Source: Pseudomonas gingeri (GTDB taxonomy: Bacteria; Pseudomonadota; Gammaproteobacteria; Pseudomonadales; Pseudomonadaceae). From it: a stretch of DNA of 64,000 nt. Location: the NCBI RefSeq assembly GCF_013386115.1, contig NZ_JACAOR010000011.1:248001-312000 (forward strand), given 5' to 3'. A program made the position numbers and the translations under genes. How positions within the stretch are numbered: position 1 is the first letter of the stretch; each line of letters starts with the position of its first letter. Under the pieces are notes generated by a model. That model was not told where the DNA came from and did not search any database. It worked only from the letters and a program-made list of their open reading frames with translations. Shown piece by piece: positions 25,734 through 36,520 of the stretch.

Positions 25734-26972
25734 TCACTCCAGCAGTTCCACCCGCGCCGGTTCGCGTCGCATGAGTATTTTTCCCTGGCGAATCGAATAC
25801 AGCGGCAGCCCCTGGCTGCGGATCACTTCGTAGTCGTTGTCGGCCGGGAGGATCAGCAGGTTGGCCGGGCGCCCGGCTTCCAGGCCGTAGCGATCGCCCA
25901 GAGCCATGGCCCTGGCACTGTTGTCGGTGACCAGGTCCAGGGCGTTCTGCAGATTGCGATAACCGAGCATGTGGCAGATATGCAACCCGGCCTCCAGCAC
26001 CCGCAGGATATTGCCGTTGCCCAGTGGATACCACGGGTCGACGATGGAGTCCTGGCCGAAACAGACATTCATCCCGGCTTGCAGCAACTCATCCACGCGG
26101 GTCACGCCGCGGCGTTTCGGAAAACTGTCGAAGCGGCCCTGCAAGTGGATGCTTTCGGTGGGGCAGGAGACAAAACTGATGCCCGAGGCCTTGAGCAGGC
26201 GGAACAGCTTGGCGCAGTAGGCGTTGTCATAGGAACCCATGGCCGTGGTGTGACTGGCGGTCACCCGCGAACCCATGTCACGGCTGCGGGCCTCTTCGGC
26301 GAGGACCTCGAGAAAGCGTGAGTGCGGGTCGTCGGTTTCGTCGCAATGCACGTCCACCAGGCAGCCGGTCTTCTCCGCCAGGTCCATCAGGAACATCACC
26401 GACGAGACGCCCTGGTCGCGGGTGTATTCGAAATGGGGAATACCGCCGACCACATCGGCGCCGAGATTGATCGCCTCGACCATCAGTTCGCGGCCATTGC
26501 GATAGGACTCGATGCCCTCCTGGGGAAAGGCCACGATCTGCAGGTCGATCAGGTGCCGGGTTTCCTCGCGCACCTCGAGCATGGCCTTGAGCGCCGTCAG
26601 TTCCGGGTCGGTGACATCGACGTGGGTGCGTACATGCTGGATGCCGTGGGCGGCGAGGTTGCGGATGGTCTTTTTCGCCCGCGTCCTGGTGTCCTCGTGG
26701 GTAATGGTGGCCTTGCGTTCACCCCAGCATTCGATGCCTTCGAACAGGGTGCCGCTCATGTTCCAGCGCGGTTCGCCGGCGGTGAGGGTCGCGTCGAGGT
26801 GGATATGCGGCTCGACGAACGGCGGCACCACCAGGTTGCCCCGGGCGTCGAGGTCCGCCGGGCCGGCTGCCAGCAGGCCGGTTTGCGGGGTGATGCTCGC
26901 GATCCGTGCGTCCTCCAGGTGCAGGTCGTACAGGCCTTCGCGGTGGCGCAGCCGGGCGTTGAGGATATGCAT
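25734..26972 (-). CDS. codA: Cytosine deaminase
   Basis: A 412-residue metal-dependent amidohydrolase that converts cytosine to uracil (and may accept isoguanine-like substrates). Metal and catalytic motifs are 'EPHIHLDATL' (His pair, ~residue 55), 'DVHCDETDDP' (~205), 'ASHTTAMG' (~235) and 'CFGQDSIVDPWYPLGNGN' (Asp ~305). ATG 26972 gives the CodA-like N-terminus and has AAGGA 8 bp upstream; ten additional residues from 27002 are open but unlikely. It lies 26 bp after an AraC-type regulator on the same strand, so the two are probably cotranscribed. No codB permease is next to it. Confidence 0.9.
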   Translation of the reverse strand: MHILNARLRHREGLYDLHLEDARIASITPQTGLLAAGPADLDARGNLVVPPFVEPHIHLDATLTAGEPRWNMSGTLFEGIECWGERKATITHEDTRTRAKKTIRNLAAHGIQHVRTHVDVTDPELTALKAMLEVREETRHLIDLQIVAFPQEGIESYRNGRELMVEAINLGADVVGGIPHFEYTRDQGVSSVMFLMDLAEKTGCLVDVHCDETDDPHSRFLEVLAEEARSRDMGSRVTASHTTAMGSYDNAYCAKLFRLLKASGISFVSCPTESIHLQGRFDSFPKRRGVTRVDELLQAGMNVCFGQDSIVDPWYPLGNGNILRVLEAGLHICHMLGYRNLQNALDLVTDNSARAMALGDRYGLEAGRPANLLILPADNDYEVIRSQGLPLYSIRQGKILMRREPARVELLE

Positions 26973-26998
26973 GGGCGTGGTCCTTTTCGGGCATGTCG

Positions 26999-27775
26999 TC
27001 ATAAGGTAGCCGAAGTGTGCAGGAAACTGCTGGGGGATCGACCCAGCACCCGGCGGAACATGGTGGAGAACGCCGCCGGGCTCTGGTAGCCGAAGTCCAG
27101 GGCGATCCGTGTCACCGCTTCGCCTGCGCTCAGGCGGGCCAGGGCCTGCACCACGCAGACACGCTGGCGCCAGTGTGAAAAGCTCAGGGCGACCTGCTCC
27201 TGGAACAGCCGGCCGAAACTGCGCAGGCTAAGATGCAGGCGGTCCGCCCAGGCCTGGGGCGACTGGCGGATATCCGGTTGCTCGACGAAGGCCTGGCACA
27301 GTGGCAGCAGGCGCGGGTCCCGGGGCAGGGGAATATGCAGTGGCAGGCTGCTGGCGCTGGCCAGTTCATGCAGCACCAGCGTGATCAACGCGCCATCGCG
27401 GCCCTGTTCGTCGTACGCCACCGGCATCTCGACGGCGGCGATCAGCAGTTGCCGCAGCAGGGTAGAGACTTCCAGCACCTGGCACGTCGGGCTCATCGCC
27501 CCGGCGGCCGTCGGCTCGATGTACAGGCTGCGGGTACTGACCCCGAGCATCAGCACCTGGTGTGGCACCCCGGGGGGAATCCAGACCGCACGCTGTGGCG
27601 GGACGATCCAGTTACCGTCATCGGTCAGCACATGCATCACCCCTGTGGCGCCATAGAGCAATTGCGCCCGCCGGTGCTGATGGCGGGCCAGCAGGTGACC
27701 GTGGGGATAATCGGTGCCGATGGCGATCACTGTTTGGGGCAGGTGATCGTAGAGGGCGAGGGCGGTATTGCGCAT
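26999..27775 (-). CDS. AraC-family transcriptional regulator
   Basis: A 258-residue regulator with an N-terminal cupin-type sensor (residues ~10-110, 'GHLLARHQHRRAQLLYGATGVMHV') and a C-terminal double HTH ('WADRLHLSLRSFGRLFQEQVALSF' and 'VTRIALDFGYQSPAAFSTMFRRVLG' in outline, residues ~165-255). The start was set at ATG 27775, the family-normal N-terminus; eighteen more upstream residues are open. It resembles NimR/YdeO-sized AraC proteins that often control a neighbouring exporter. Either codA (downstream, same strand) or the divergent TauE/SafE permease could be its target. Confidence 0.85.
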   Translation of the reverse strand: MRNTALALYDHLPQTVIAIGTDYPHGHLLARHQHRRAQLLYGATGVMHVLTDDGNWIVPPQRAVWIPPGVPHQVLMLGVSTRSLYIEPTAAGAMSPTCQVLEVSTLLRQLLIAAVEMPVAYDEQGRDGALITLVLHELASASSLPLHIPLPRDPRLLPLCQAFVEQPDIRQSPQAWADRLHLSLRSFGRLFQEQVALSFSHWRQRVCVVQALARLSAGEAVTRIALDFGYQSPAAFSTMFRRVLGRSPSSFLHTSATL

Positions 27776-27884
27776 GGCGGGATTTGTCTGGCCGAAACTC
27801 AAACAGTATTGACTGGCTTGCGCAAGCACGCCAGATGTTGCCGGCTTAAGGTGGGCTTCTCTCTTCCAGAAAGGACCCGATGTG

Positions 27885-28694
27885 ATGCTCTATGGGCTGT
27901 TGGCGCTGTTTGGTGCACTGGCTGGCATGACCAGCGTGCTGTTCGGTTTCGGTGGCGGTTTTGTCGTGGTGCCGTTGTTGTACCGCATCCTGGGCGACAG
28001 TCCGGACCCGGCGATCAGCGGAGCGGCGATGCAGATCGCCGTGGCGACCTCGACCTGCGTGATGATCGTCAATGCCCTGATCGCCACGGGCAAGCACCGG
28101 CGTGCCGGTAACCTGCGGCGCGCGTGGATCTGGCCCCTGGCGGGATTCATCGGCCTTGGCTCGGTATCGGGGGCGGTGCTGGCGAGCCTGGTGAGCAGCG
28201 AGACGGTACGCTGGGCGTTTATCGTTTACCTGGGCCTGACCCTGGTGGATTGCCTGGCGCGGCGCGGTTTCATGCAGCAGGCGCTGGCCTCCCCGGCGAA
28301 ACCGCTCAAGCCTGCCGTCACGGTGGGCGGCGGCCTGTTGATCGGTGCCGTGGCGACCTTTCTCGGGGTCGGCGGCAGTGTCATGACCGTGCCGCTGTTG
28401 CGCCGCAATGGCCTGAGCATGACGCTGGCGACGGCGATGGCCAATCCGCTGAGCGTGCCGGTGGCGGTGGTGGGGACCCTGACCTATGTCGCTCTCGCCG
28501 GGTTCCGCCCGCTGGGATTGGGGCCGTGGTTCGCCGGCTATGTGGATCTGCCGGCGTTCGGCGTGCTGATCCTCGGATCGCTGGCGGGAATGCGCCTGGT
28601 GAGCCCCCTGATCGGGCGCATTCCGGACCGCCTGCATGCCGGGATCTATACCGGCTTGCTGGCGTTGGTGCTGCTGGCGATGTTGCTGGACTGA
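27885..28694 (+). CDS. TauE/SafE-family (UPF0721) membrane permease
   Basis: A 269-residue inner-membrane protein with about eight hydrophobic helices and the family's internal duplication: 'LFGFGGGFVVVPLLY' near the N-terminus and 'FLGVGGSVMTVPLLRR' in the middle. These families move sulfite, sulfoacetate and other organic anions. The ATG at 27885 (or GTG 27882) follows an AAAGGA box. The gene is divergent from the AraC regulator, with ~110 bp between starts, and convergent with uvrB. The substrate is unknown. Confidence 0.87.
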   Translation: MLYGLLALFGALAGMTSVLFGFGGGFVVVPLLYRILGDSPDPAISGAAMQIAVATSTCVMIVNALIATGKHRRAGNLRRAWIWPLAGFIGLGSVSGAVLASLVSSETVRWAFIVYLGLTLVDCLARRGFMQQALASPAKPLKPAVTVGGGLLIGAVATFLGVGGSVMTVPLLRRNGLSMTLATAMANPLSVPVAVVGTLTYVALAGFRPLGLGPWFAGYVDLPAFGVLILGSLAGMRLVSPLIGRIPDRLHAGIYTGLLALVLLAMLLD

Positions 28695-28745
28695 ACGGGC
28701 TATCAATAAGCCCGGCTCCCACAAGGGCTGTGGACAACCTCTGGA

Positions 28746-30761
<2,016 letters not shown>

Positions 30762-30870
30762 AACGTACCTCTGGGTCACGCCTGCCCGGCAAGCCGCGCA
30801 GCAACGAAAAAGATCGCCTGCAACAGCAGGTCGCAGGGAAAAAGCATGATAAGCCTAGATGTGGTGTTGC

Positions 30871-30904
30871 GTCCGACAGCTTTCAAGGCGGGTGTCTGTC
30901 GGAC
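30871..30904. repeat. Perfect 9-bp inverted repeat between uvrB and the aminotransferase
   Basis: GTCCGACAG (30871-30879) and CTGTCGGAC (30896-30904) are perfect reverse complements with a 16-bp spacer. A further short dyad CCGAC-AATA-GTCGG lies at 30961-30974, and TGTCGG recurs at about 30922. The 325-bp gap (30762-31086) has no gene and must hold two divergent promoters; a TATACT at 30998-31003 could be the aminotransferase -10. Confidence 0.55.
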
Positions 30905-31086
30905 GTTAATGTTGCATTTCGATTGTCGGTCGTAAAATAAATCAAAAAACTTGCCGGAATCCGACAATAGTCGGTCGCCCTCGCCGGTGATGGGCTCTAT
31001 ACTAGCTCCCCGTTTGTGCACCGCTCTAGTGCAATCGGCCGGAGCGTTGTCACCCCCTCCACCCCCCATTCAGAGCCGCCGCAATA

Positions 31087-32283
31087 ATGAGCCTGTTCTC
31101 CGCTGTCGAAATGGCACCACGCGATCCTATCCTGGGCCTCAACGAAGCATTCAATGCCGATACCCGTACCGACAAGGTCAACCTGGGTGTAGGTGTTTAC
31201 TGTGACGAAAGTGGGAAAATTCCACTGTTGCGTGCCGTTGTCGACGCCGAGACCCAGCGCGTGGCTCAGCATGCTTCCCGTGGCTACTTGCCGATCGACG
31301 GCATTGCCGCCTACGACAAGGCGGTACAAACCCTGCTGTTCGGTGAAGGTTCGCCGCTGATCGCCGCCGGTCGTGTACTGACCACCCAGGCTGTCGGTGG
31401 TACCGGCGCGCTGAAGATCGGCGCCGATTTCCTCAAGCAGTTGCTGCCGAACGCCACCGTTGCCATCAGCGACCCGAGCTGGGAGAACCACCGCGCGCTG
31501 TTCGAAGCCGCCGGTTTCCCTGTACAGAACTATCGCTACTACGATGCCGCGAGCAACGGGGTGAACCGTGCCGGCCTGCTGGAAGATCTCAACGCGCTGC
31601 CGGCCAAGTCGATCGTCGTGCTGCACGCCTGCTGCCACAACCCGACCGGCGTCGACCTGACCCCGGCCGACTGGCAGGACGTGCTGGACGTGGTCAAGTC
31701 CAGGGATCTGGTTCCGTTCCTGGATATGGCTTACCAGGGCTTTGGTGATGGCATCGAGGAAGACGCCGCCGCCGTGCGCCTGTTCGCCGGATCGGGCCTG
31801 ACGTTCTTCGTTTCCAGCTCGTTCTCCAAATCGTTCTCGCTGTACGGCGAGCGCGTCGGTGCGCTGTCGATCGTCAGCGAATCGAAGGAAGAGACCGCCC
31901 GTGTCCTGTCCCAGGTCAAGCGCGTGATCCGTACCAACTACTCCAACCCGCCGACCCACGGGGCGAGCATCGTCGCGGCCGTGCTGAACAACCCTGAGCT
32001 GCGTGCCCAGTGGGAATCGGAACTGGCTGAAATGCGCCTGCGGATTCGCGGCATGCGCATGCAGATGGTCGACCTGCTGGCCCAGTATGGCGCCAAGCGT
32101 GACTTCAGCTTCGTCGGTCGCCAGCGCGGGATGTTCTCCTACTCCGGCCTGACGGTGGAGCAGGTGGCACGCCTGAAGAACGAGTTCGGGATCTACGCGC
32201 TGGATACCGGTCGTATCTGCGTGGCCTCGTTGAACCAGCGCAATATCGAAGCGGTGGTGAAGGCGATTGTCCAGGTGATCTGA
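31087..32283 (+). CDS. Aromatic amino acid aminotransferase (TyrB/PhhC-like)
   Basis: A 398-residue class I PLP aminotransferase of the AspC/TyrB subgroup, transferring amino groups between aromatic amino acids (or aspartate) and 2-oxoglutarate. The PLP Lys is in 'SSSFSKSFSLYGERVG' (~residue 246). Other signatures are 'LGVGVYCDESGKIPLL' (~33-48), 'SDPSWENHRALFEAAG' and 'HACCHNPTGVDLT' (~178-190), which are typical of aromatic and aspartate transaminases. The length is normal. It is monocistronic, ending at a strong terminator 40 bp downstream, and divergent from uvrB. The aromatic rather than aspartate preference is an inference from overall resemblance to Pseudomonas enzymes. Confidence 0.92.
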   Translation: MSLFSAVEMAPRDPILGLNEAFNADTRTDKVNLGVGVYCDESGKIPLLRAVVDAETQRVAQHASRGYLPIDGIAAYDKAVQTLLFGEGSPLIAAGRVLTTQAVGGTGALKIGADFLKQLLPNATVAISDPSWENHRALFEAAGFPVQNYRYYDAASNGVNRAGLLEDLNALPAKSIVVLHACCHNPTGVDLTPADWQDVLDVVKSRDLVPFLDMAYQGFGDGIEEDAAAVRLFAGSGLTFFVSSSFSKSFSLYGERVGALSIVSESKEETARVLSQVKRVIRTNYSNPPTHGASIVAAVLNNPELRAQWESELAEMRLRIRGMRMQMVDLLAQYGAKRDFSFVGRQRGMFSYSGLTVEQVARLKNEFGIYALDTGRICVASLNQRNIEAVVKAIVQVI

Positions 32284-32322
32284 TGGGCGAATGGGCATTG
32301 TCCCTGTCGTACCACCCGATTG

Positions 32323-32353
32323 AAAAAAGCCCGCAGCGATGCGGGCTTTTTTA
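32323..32353. terminator. Bidirectional intrinsic terminator
   Basis: AAAAAAGCCCGCA - GCGA - TGCGGGCTTTTTTA: an 8-bp GC-rich stem with a 4-base loop flanked by A and T runs on both sides. It can end the aminotransferase transcript on the plus strand and the coiled-coil gene on the minus strand. Confidence 0.92.
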
Positions 32354-32405
32354 TTGTGTGATCTTTCTATCCGGCAGGCCTGCTGCCTGGTCCGGTTGGG
32401 TTGGC

Positions 32406-32867
32406 TCAGCCGAGGAAAGCCTTGCTCAGGAAGTCGTAGGCCAGCTTGATGGAGGGAATGCTGATACAGAGAAAAATAATACCAAACTGCCAATGCACGA
32501 GCTTGTGATGGGCCTCCAGTGAGGTGATCGATGACCGCAGGTCCGCGCCTTGTTTCGCTATCGATTCTCGAAGCTCCGAGCCTTGTGTCGATATCAATTC
32601 ACGAAGCTCCGAGTTCTGGGTCGCCATCGATTCTCGGAGTTCCGCGCCTTGTTCCTTGATCAACGCCCGCAGCTCCACACCCAGGGCGTTCATATCAGTC
32701 CTCAATTCCGAGATCGATGCGTTCAGGCGGGTCTCGGTGTGAAGCAGGTCCGATTTCGTAGCGAAATTCTGCATTTCGTCCTCCCAGGCATCCACCACGC
32801 CTTTGGCCTTGCCGGCTGGGATGCTGATGGCGGTCAGCGCGTCATACAGGTTGAGTGAGAATGTCAT
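32406..32867 (-). CDS. DUF1640-like coiled-coil membrane protein
   Basis: A 153-residue protein with a cytosolic coiled coil and one C-terminal transmembrane helix (residues ~125-145, 'WQFGIIFLCISIPSIKLAYDF'). Residues ~70-115 consist of four near-identical 11-residue units of the form xQGxELRExIx, visible also as 33-bp DNA repeats. The ATG at 32867 has an AGGAG box. The layout resembles bacterial relatives of the MCUR1/CCDC90 (DUF1640) family; the function in bacteria is unknown. It shares a bidirectional terminator with the convergent aminotransferase. Confidence 0.75.
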   Translation of the reverse strand: MTFSLNLYDALTAISIPAGKAKGVVDAWEDEMQNFATKSDLLHTETRLNASISELRTDMNALGVELRALIKEQGAELRESMATQNSELRELISTQGSELRESIAKQGADLRSSITSLEAHHKLVHWQFGIIFLCISIPSIKLAYDFLSKAFLG

Positions 32868-33243
32868 CTTGGCTCCTGCGATAACAATGGCCTGGAAACG
32901 CTCTCTGACTGCCGGTGCTGCCGACGATAGCGTTCTGAAACCAATCTTCGACTCAAACCTGTTGGATGATATAGCCAGCTATTTCCCCTGATTTTGTAGG
33001 CTCGTGCCTAGCTTCGCGTCTGTAAAGCAAACTCGCCTGCGTGCAGGGTTTGTTGCAAATTGTTGCAGATTGCGCAAAGCACTTTTATCAAATCCTCGTT
33101 TGTCTTGCTCCGAAGCCTCGACTTAAGCTTTCCCGAGCTTCGAAAGTCAACCTTGAGCGCCTGCGTCAACGGTTTGAACCATGATCGATTCGAACAATGG
33201 CCTCGCTGTCCACTTCAGTGCAAGCAAGAAGTAAGGATTCACG
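32868..33243. other. 376-bp gap before cfa, no gene; possible leader structure
   Basis: No credible ORF. Two tandem 10-bp copies TTGTTGCAAA/TTGTTGCAGA occur at 33050-33069. A hairpin can form between GACTTAAGCT (33120-33129) and AGCTTCGAAAGTC (33136-33148). The AAGGA box for the cfa gene lies near 33231. The length of this leader leaves room for more than one promoter (growth-phase control is usual for cfa genes), but I cannot identify a clear -35/-10 pair. Confidence 0.4.
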
Positions 33244-34431
33244 ATGCAGTCAAAGTGCGAAGATTCATTAGCCACCCGTTCTTCCAGTACTTCCAGTGTC
33301 TCCACCGAGGATACGTCCCACAGCAGTTCCTACCGACTGGCCGAGGAGCTTCTGGACAAGGCCGGCCTGCGCCTGAACGGCAACGCGCCGTGGGATATGA
33401 AGCTGAAAAGGCCCGGGGTTCCCGAGCGGGCCTTGTCCGAAGGCAGCCTGGGCCTCGGCGAGGCCTACATGGACGGCGACTGGGACGCCGATCAGCTGGA
33501 CGAGTTCTTTGCCCGCCTCATGCGTTCGGGCCTGGCCGATGGGGTCAACCCGATGGCCATGCTGTTTCATGCCGCACGGGTCAAGTTGCTCAACCTGCAG
33601 AACCGCAAGCGTGCCTGGCAGGTCGGCGAGCAGCACTATGACCTTGGCAGCGATTTCTACGCGAGCATGCTCGATCCGCGCATGACCTACACCTGCGGCT
33701 ACTGGCGCGAGGCAACCGACCTGGTCGAGGCGCAGAACGCCAAGCTCGACCTGGTGTGCCGCAAGCTGCGCCTGGAGCCGGGCATGCGGGTCCTGGACAT
33801 CGGCTGTGGCTGGGGCAGCTTCATGTCCTACGCGGCGCAGAACTACGGCGTCGAGTGTGTCGGCGTGACCATCTCCCGGGACCAGGCCGAGTGGGCCCGC
33901 CAGCGTTACGCCGGATTGCCCCTGGAGTTCCGCCTGCAGGACTACCGCGATGTCGACGAGCAGTTCGACCACATCGTCAGCATTGGCATGTTCGAACATG
34001 TCGGGCGCAAGAACCATCGCGTCTACATGGAAACCGCCGAGCGCTGCCTGAAGGACGACGGGTTGTTCCTGCTGCACACCATCGGCAAGAACCGCCGCAA
34101 CTCCAGTACCGATCGCTGGATCGACAAGTACATCTTCCCCAACGGCGACCTGCCTTCCATCGGCCAGATCGGCGATGCCGTCGACGGTCTGTTCGTGGTC
34201 GAGGACCTGCACAACTTCGGGGCCGACTACGACAAGACGCTGATGGCCTGGTGCGAGAACTTCGAAGCGGCCTGGCCACGCTTCGCCGGGCAGATGGGCG
34301 AGCGCTTCTACCGCATGTGGCGCTACTACCTGCTGTCCTGCGCGGGGGCTTTCCGGGCCAGGGATATCCAGCTGTGGCAGTGGGTACTCTCGAAAAAAGG
34401 CGTGGTCGGCGGCTACGAGCGCGTGTCCTGA
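33244..34431 (+). CDS. cfa: Cyclopropane-fatty-acyl-phospholipid synthase
   Basis: A 395-residue SAM-dependent enzyme that adds a methylene to the cis double bond of membrane phospholipid acyl chains. Key motifs are the SAM loop 'VLDIGCGWGSFMSYAAQ' (~residue 184), 'EHYDLGSDFY'-type 'QHYDLGSDFYASMLDP' (~136-151), 'MTYTCGYW' with the catalytic Cys (~155), and 'SIGMFEHVGRKNH' (~250). A Ser/Thr-rich N-terminal ~25 residues is likely disordered. The length fits CfaB-type enzymes. Its 3' end overlaps the convergent regulator by 19 bp. Confidence 0.94.
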   Translation: MQSKCEDSLATRSSSTSSVSTEDTSHSSSYRLAEELLDKAGLRLNGNAPWDMKLKRPGVPERALSEGSLGLGEAYMDGDWDADQLDEFFARLMRSGLADGVNPMAMLFHAARVKLLNLQNRKRAWQVGEQHYDLGSDFYASMLDPRMTYTCGYWREATDLVEAQNAKLDLVCRKLRLEPGMRVLDIGCGWGSFMSYAAQNYGVECVGVTISRDQAEWARQRYAGLPLEFRLQDYRDVDEQFDHIVSIGMFEHVGRKNHRVYMETAERCLKDDGLFLLHTIGKNRRNSSTDRWIDKYIFPNGDLPSIGQIGDAVDGLFVVEDLHNFGADYDKTLMAWCENFEAAWPRFAGQMGERFYRMWRYYLLSCAGAFRARDIQLWQWVLSKKGVVGGYERVS

Positions 34432-35108
34432 GCCGTCTTCCTCGTGCTCTTCCTGCTGCCGGCGGGAGCCTTGATCGTCGCCGTGCCGGCGGCAATCAAC
34501 GGCTCCGGCACCGCCTTGAGGTAGTTGTAGACCGTTGCCCGGGAGATCTCGAAGTAGTCGGTCAGGTATTCCATGAAGTTGCGTATTTCCAGGAGCCCGC
34601 TGGCCCGGGCTTCGGCCAGCGCCAGGGTGATTTCGCGGCGGCCGAACTCGCTTTTGCGCACTGAGGTCTCGAGGGAAATCCGTTCGACGATCTCATTGAG
34701 CTTCTCTCTCCAGTCCGCCTTGAACAGCGCCTCCGGCCGGGTTTGCGTGTTGAACCCGGCGGCGAAGCTGCCCAGCAGTTGCTGCACCTGGTTGATCACC
34801 GACACATCGAAGTTCAGGCACAGGAACGCGATGATCTCACCATGGTCGTCCCGGGCGGCAATGGTGATCGAGCGCAGGACCCGGCCATTGATCCCGTTGC
34901 TTTCGTAGGGGCCGATCACATCCGGTCCGGCTTCGAGCTGCGGGATATCCTCGATCAGCGAGGGATCGCCGACCTTGCGCTTGGAAAAATTGTTGGCGAT
35001 ATGGGCGATCAGGCCCGTCCTGGCATCGTGTACCACGGCCTCCAGATGCGGGTAGAGCAATCCGGCGATGCCTTGTGCCGTGGCATTGATGAAATTCATG
35101 TAGGACAT
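34413..35108 (-). CDS. YheO-family (DauR-like) PAS/HTH regulator
   Basis: A 231-residue regulator with an N-terminal PAS-like YheO domain ('GLLYPHLEAVVHDARTGLIAHIANNFSKRKVGD' in outline, residues ~14-115) and a C-terminal HTH ('MEYLTDYFEISRATVYNYLKAV' in outline, ~180-205). ATG 35108 has AAGG 7 bp upstream. The family includes DauR, the repressor of D-arginine catabolism in P. aeruginosa, whose operon also contains an ornithine-cyclodeaminase-fold enzyme, as does the divergent operon here. It is therefore probably the regulator of the divergent aminotransferase/cyclodeaminase pair. It overlaps the 3' end of cfa. Confidence 0.87.
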   Translation of the reverse strand: MSYMNFINATAQGIAGLLYPHLEAVVHDARTGLIAHIANNFSKRKVGDPSLIEDIPQLEAGPDVIGPYESNGINGRVLRSITIAARDDHGEIIAFLCLNFDVSVINQVQQLLGSFAAGFNTQTRPEALFKADWREKLNEIVERISLETSVRKSEFGRREITLALAEARASGLLEIRNFMEYLTDYFEISRATVYNYLKAVPEPLIAAGTATIKAPAGSRKSTRKTAQDTRS

Positions 35109-35250
35109 CTGCAAGCCTTCGATTCAGGTGGACAGCAACCGCGATGACAGGGAGGGCCGGTGCCTTTCGTCCAGGCGTGCGCACGTTACCGTACTCCCGG
35201 GCGATATTGGAACAGCCTTGAGCGGCTTGATAGGCAGGTGTTGAGCTTAA

Positions 35251-35276
35251 TTTAGACATAAAAAATAAATTAGACA
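35251..35276. promoter_or_regulatory. Direct repeat, candidate operator for the YheO-type regulator
   Basis: TTTAGACA (35251-35258) and ATTAGACA (35269-35276) are direct repeats 18 bp apart in a very AT-rich stretch of the 278-bp divergent gap between the regulator and the aminotransferase gene. Position and AT richness suggest a promoter/operator. The assignment to the regulator is inference. Confidence 0.4.
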
Positions 35277-35386
35277 ATATGTATAAGTCCGGATAGTGTC
35301 TTGCGGGTACTGCCACCGACCGGGCATCTGCGAGATCGTCCGCGGGCGGTGGACGACCTATCGCTCAGCTCAGCAGGGGACATCGC

Positions 35387-36520
35387 ATGGCCACGCTTCC
35401 AGACTTCCGCCTGGAGACCTATTTCTCCAAATGGGAATTCACCGCCCGCTACCACATGACCGCTTCCGATGCCGAAAGCATGACGCTCTCGGAGTTGCTG
35501 GCCCTGGCCAGCGACAGTGACCGCGCCGCGTTCGAGAACCTTTCGCTGGGCTACACCCAGACCTATGGCGCTCCGGCACTGCGGGAGACGATCGCCGCGA
35601 CCTACGACAAGGTCCGGCCGTCCGATATCCTGTGTTTTGCCGGTGCTGAAGAAGGGCTTTATGTGGCGATGCAGGCCTTGCTGGAAAAAGGCGACCACGC
35701 CATCGTCGTGACACCCAACTACCAGTCCGCCGAGACCATCCCCTTGAGCCTCTGCGAGGTCACCGGCGTGCCCCTCGACCCGGCGCGTGGCTGGACCCTG
35801 GATATCGACGCGGTGGCCGCGGCCATCCGGCCGAATACCAAACTGGTCTCGATCAACTTTCCCCACAACCCGACGGGCAAGATCCTCGAGCGCGAGCGCT
35901 TCGACGCGCTGGTGCAACTGTGCCGCAAACATGGCCTCTATCTGTTCAGCGACGAGGCCTATCGGCTGATCGGTGTCGGTGACTGCGAGCAACTGCCGGC
36001 GGTTGCCGACGTCTACGAGCGTGGCTTGTCGCTGGCGGTGATGTCCAAACCCTATGGCCTGCCCGGGCTGCGTATCGGCTGGATCGCCTGCCAGGACGCC
36101 GGGCTGCTGGTGCGCATGGAGCGGATGAAACACTACCTGTCCATCTGCAACTCGGGTCCCAGCGAAATCCTCTCGATCATCGCCCTCAAGGCCCGCGAGC
36201 GGATCCTCGCGCGCATCCACAAGCTGATGTCACACAACCTGGAAGTGCTGGACGGGTTCTTCGCCGAGTTCAGCGAGCGGTTCGACTGGTATCGTCCGGA
36301 CGGTGGCTGCATTGCCTATCCGCGCTACCTGGGCGGGGAAGGGGTGGAAAGCTTTACCGCCGACCTGGTCGAGCGCACCGGGGTGTTGCTGCTGCCGTCC
36401 AGCATTTATACCTCGGCGCTCGGCCCGGTGCCGACGGATCGTTTCCGGATCGGCTACGGGCGGGCGAATATCGAAGAGGGCCTGGAGGTGTTCCGGCGCT
36501 ACCTGAAAGGAGCGGCCTGA
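35387..36520 (+). CDS. Class I/II PLP aminotransferase
   Basis: A 377-residue fold-type I PLP enzyme. Signatures are 'FAGAEEGLYVAMQALLEKGDHAIVVTPNYQS' in outline (~residues 82-110), 'NFPHNPTGKILERERF' (~160-175), 'LFSDEAYRLIG' (~187) and the PLP Lys region 'LAVMSKPYGLPGLRIGW' (~215-232). Starting at ATG 35387 gives a normal length for this family. It overlaps the ornithine-cyclodeaminase gene by one base (TGATG) and is divergent from the DauR-like regulator. It probably acts on a basic or imino-acid-related substrate shared with the next enzyme; the substrate is not evident from sequence. Confidence 0.87.
   Translation: MATLPDFRLETYFSKWEFTARYHMTASDAESMTLSELLALASDSDRAAFENLSLGYTQTYGAPALRETIAATYDKVRPSDILCFAGAEEGLYVAMQALLEKGDHAIVVTPNYQSAETIPLSLCEVTGVPLDPARGWTLDIDAVAAAIRPNTKLVSINFPHNPTGKILERERFDALVQLCRKHGLYLFSDEAYRLIGVGDCEQLPAVADVYERGLSLAVMSKPYGLPGLRIGWIACQDAGLLVRMERMKHYLSICNSGPSEILSIIALKARERILARIHKLMSHNLEVLDGFFAEFSERFDWYRPDGGCIAYPRYLGGEGVESFTADLVERTGVLLLPSSIYTSALGPVPTDRFRIGYGRANIEEGLEVFRRYLKGAA

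Noticed and set aside
30762-31086. LexA/SOS box for uvrB
   Set aside because: No CTGT-N8-ACAG was found; the closest is GTGT-N8-ACAG. The inverted repeat there has a 16-bp spacer.
32803-32991. 62-codon plus-strand frame at the start of the coiled-coil gene
   Set aside because: It overlaps the supported minus-strand gene and lacks a ribosome site or recognisable features.
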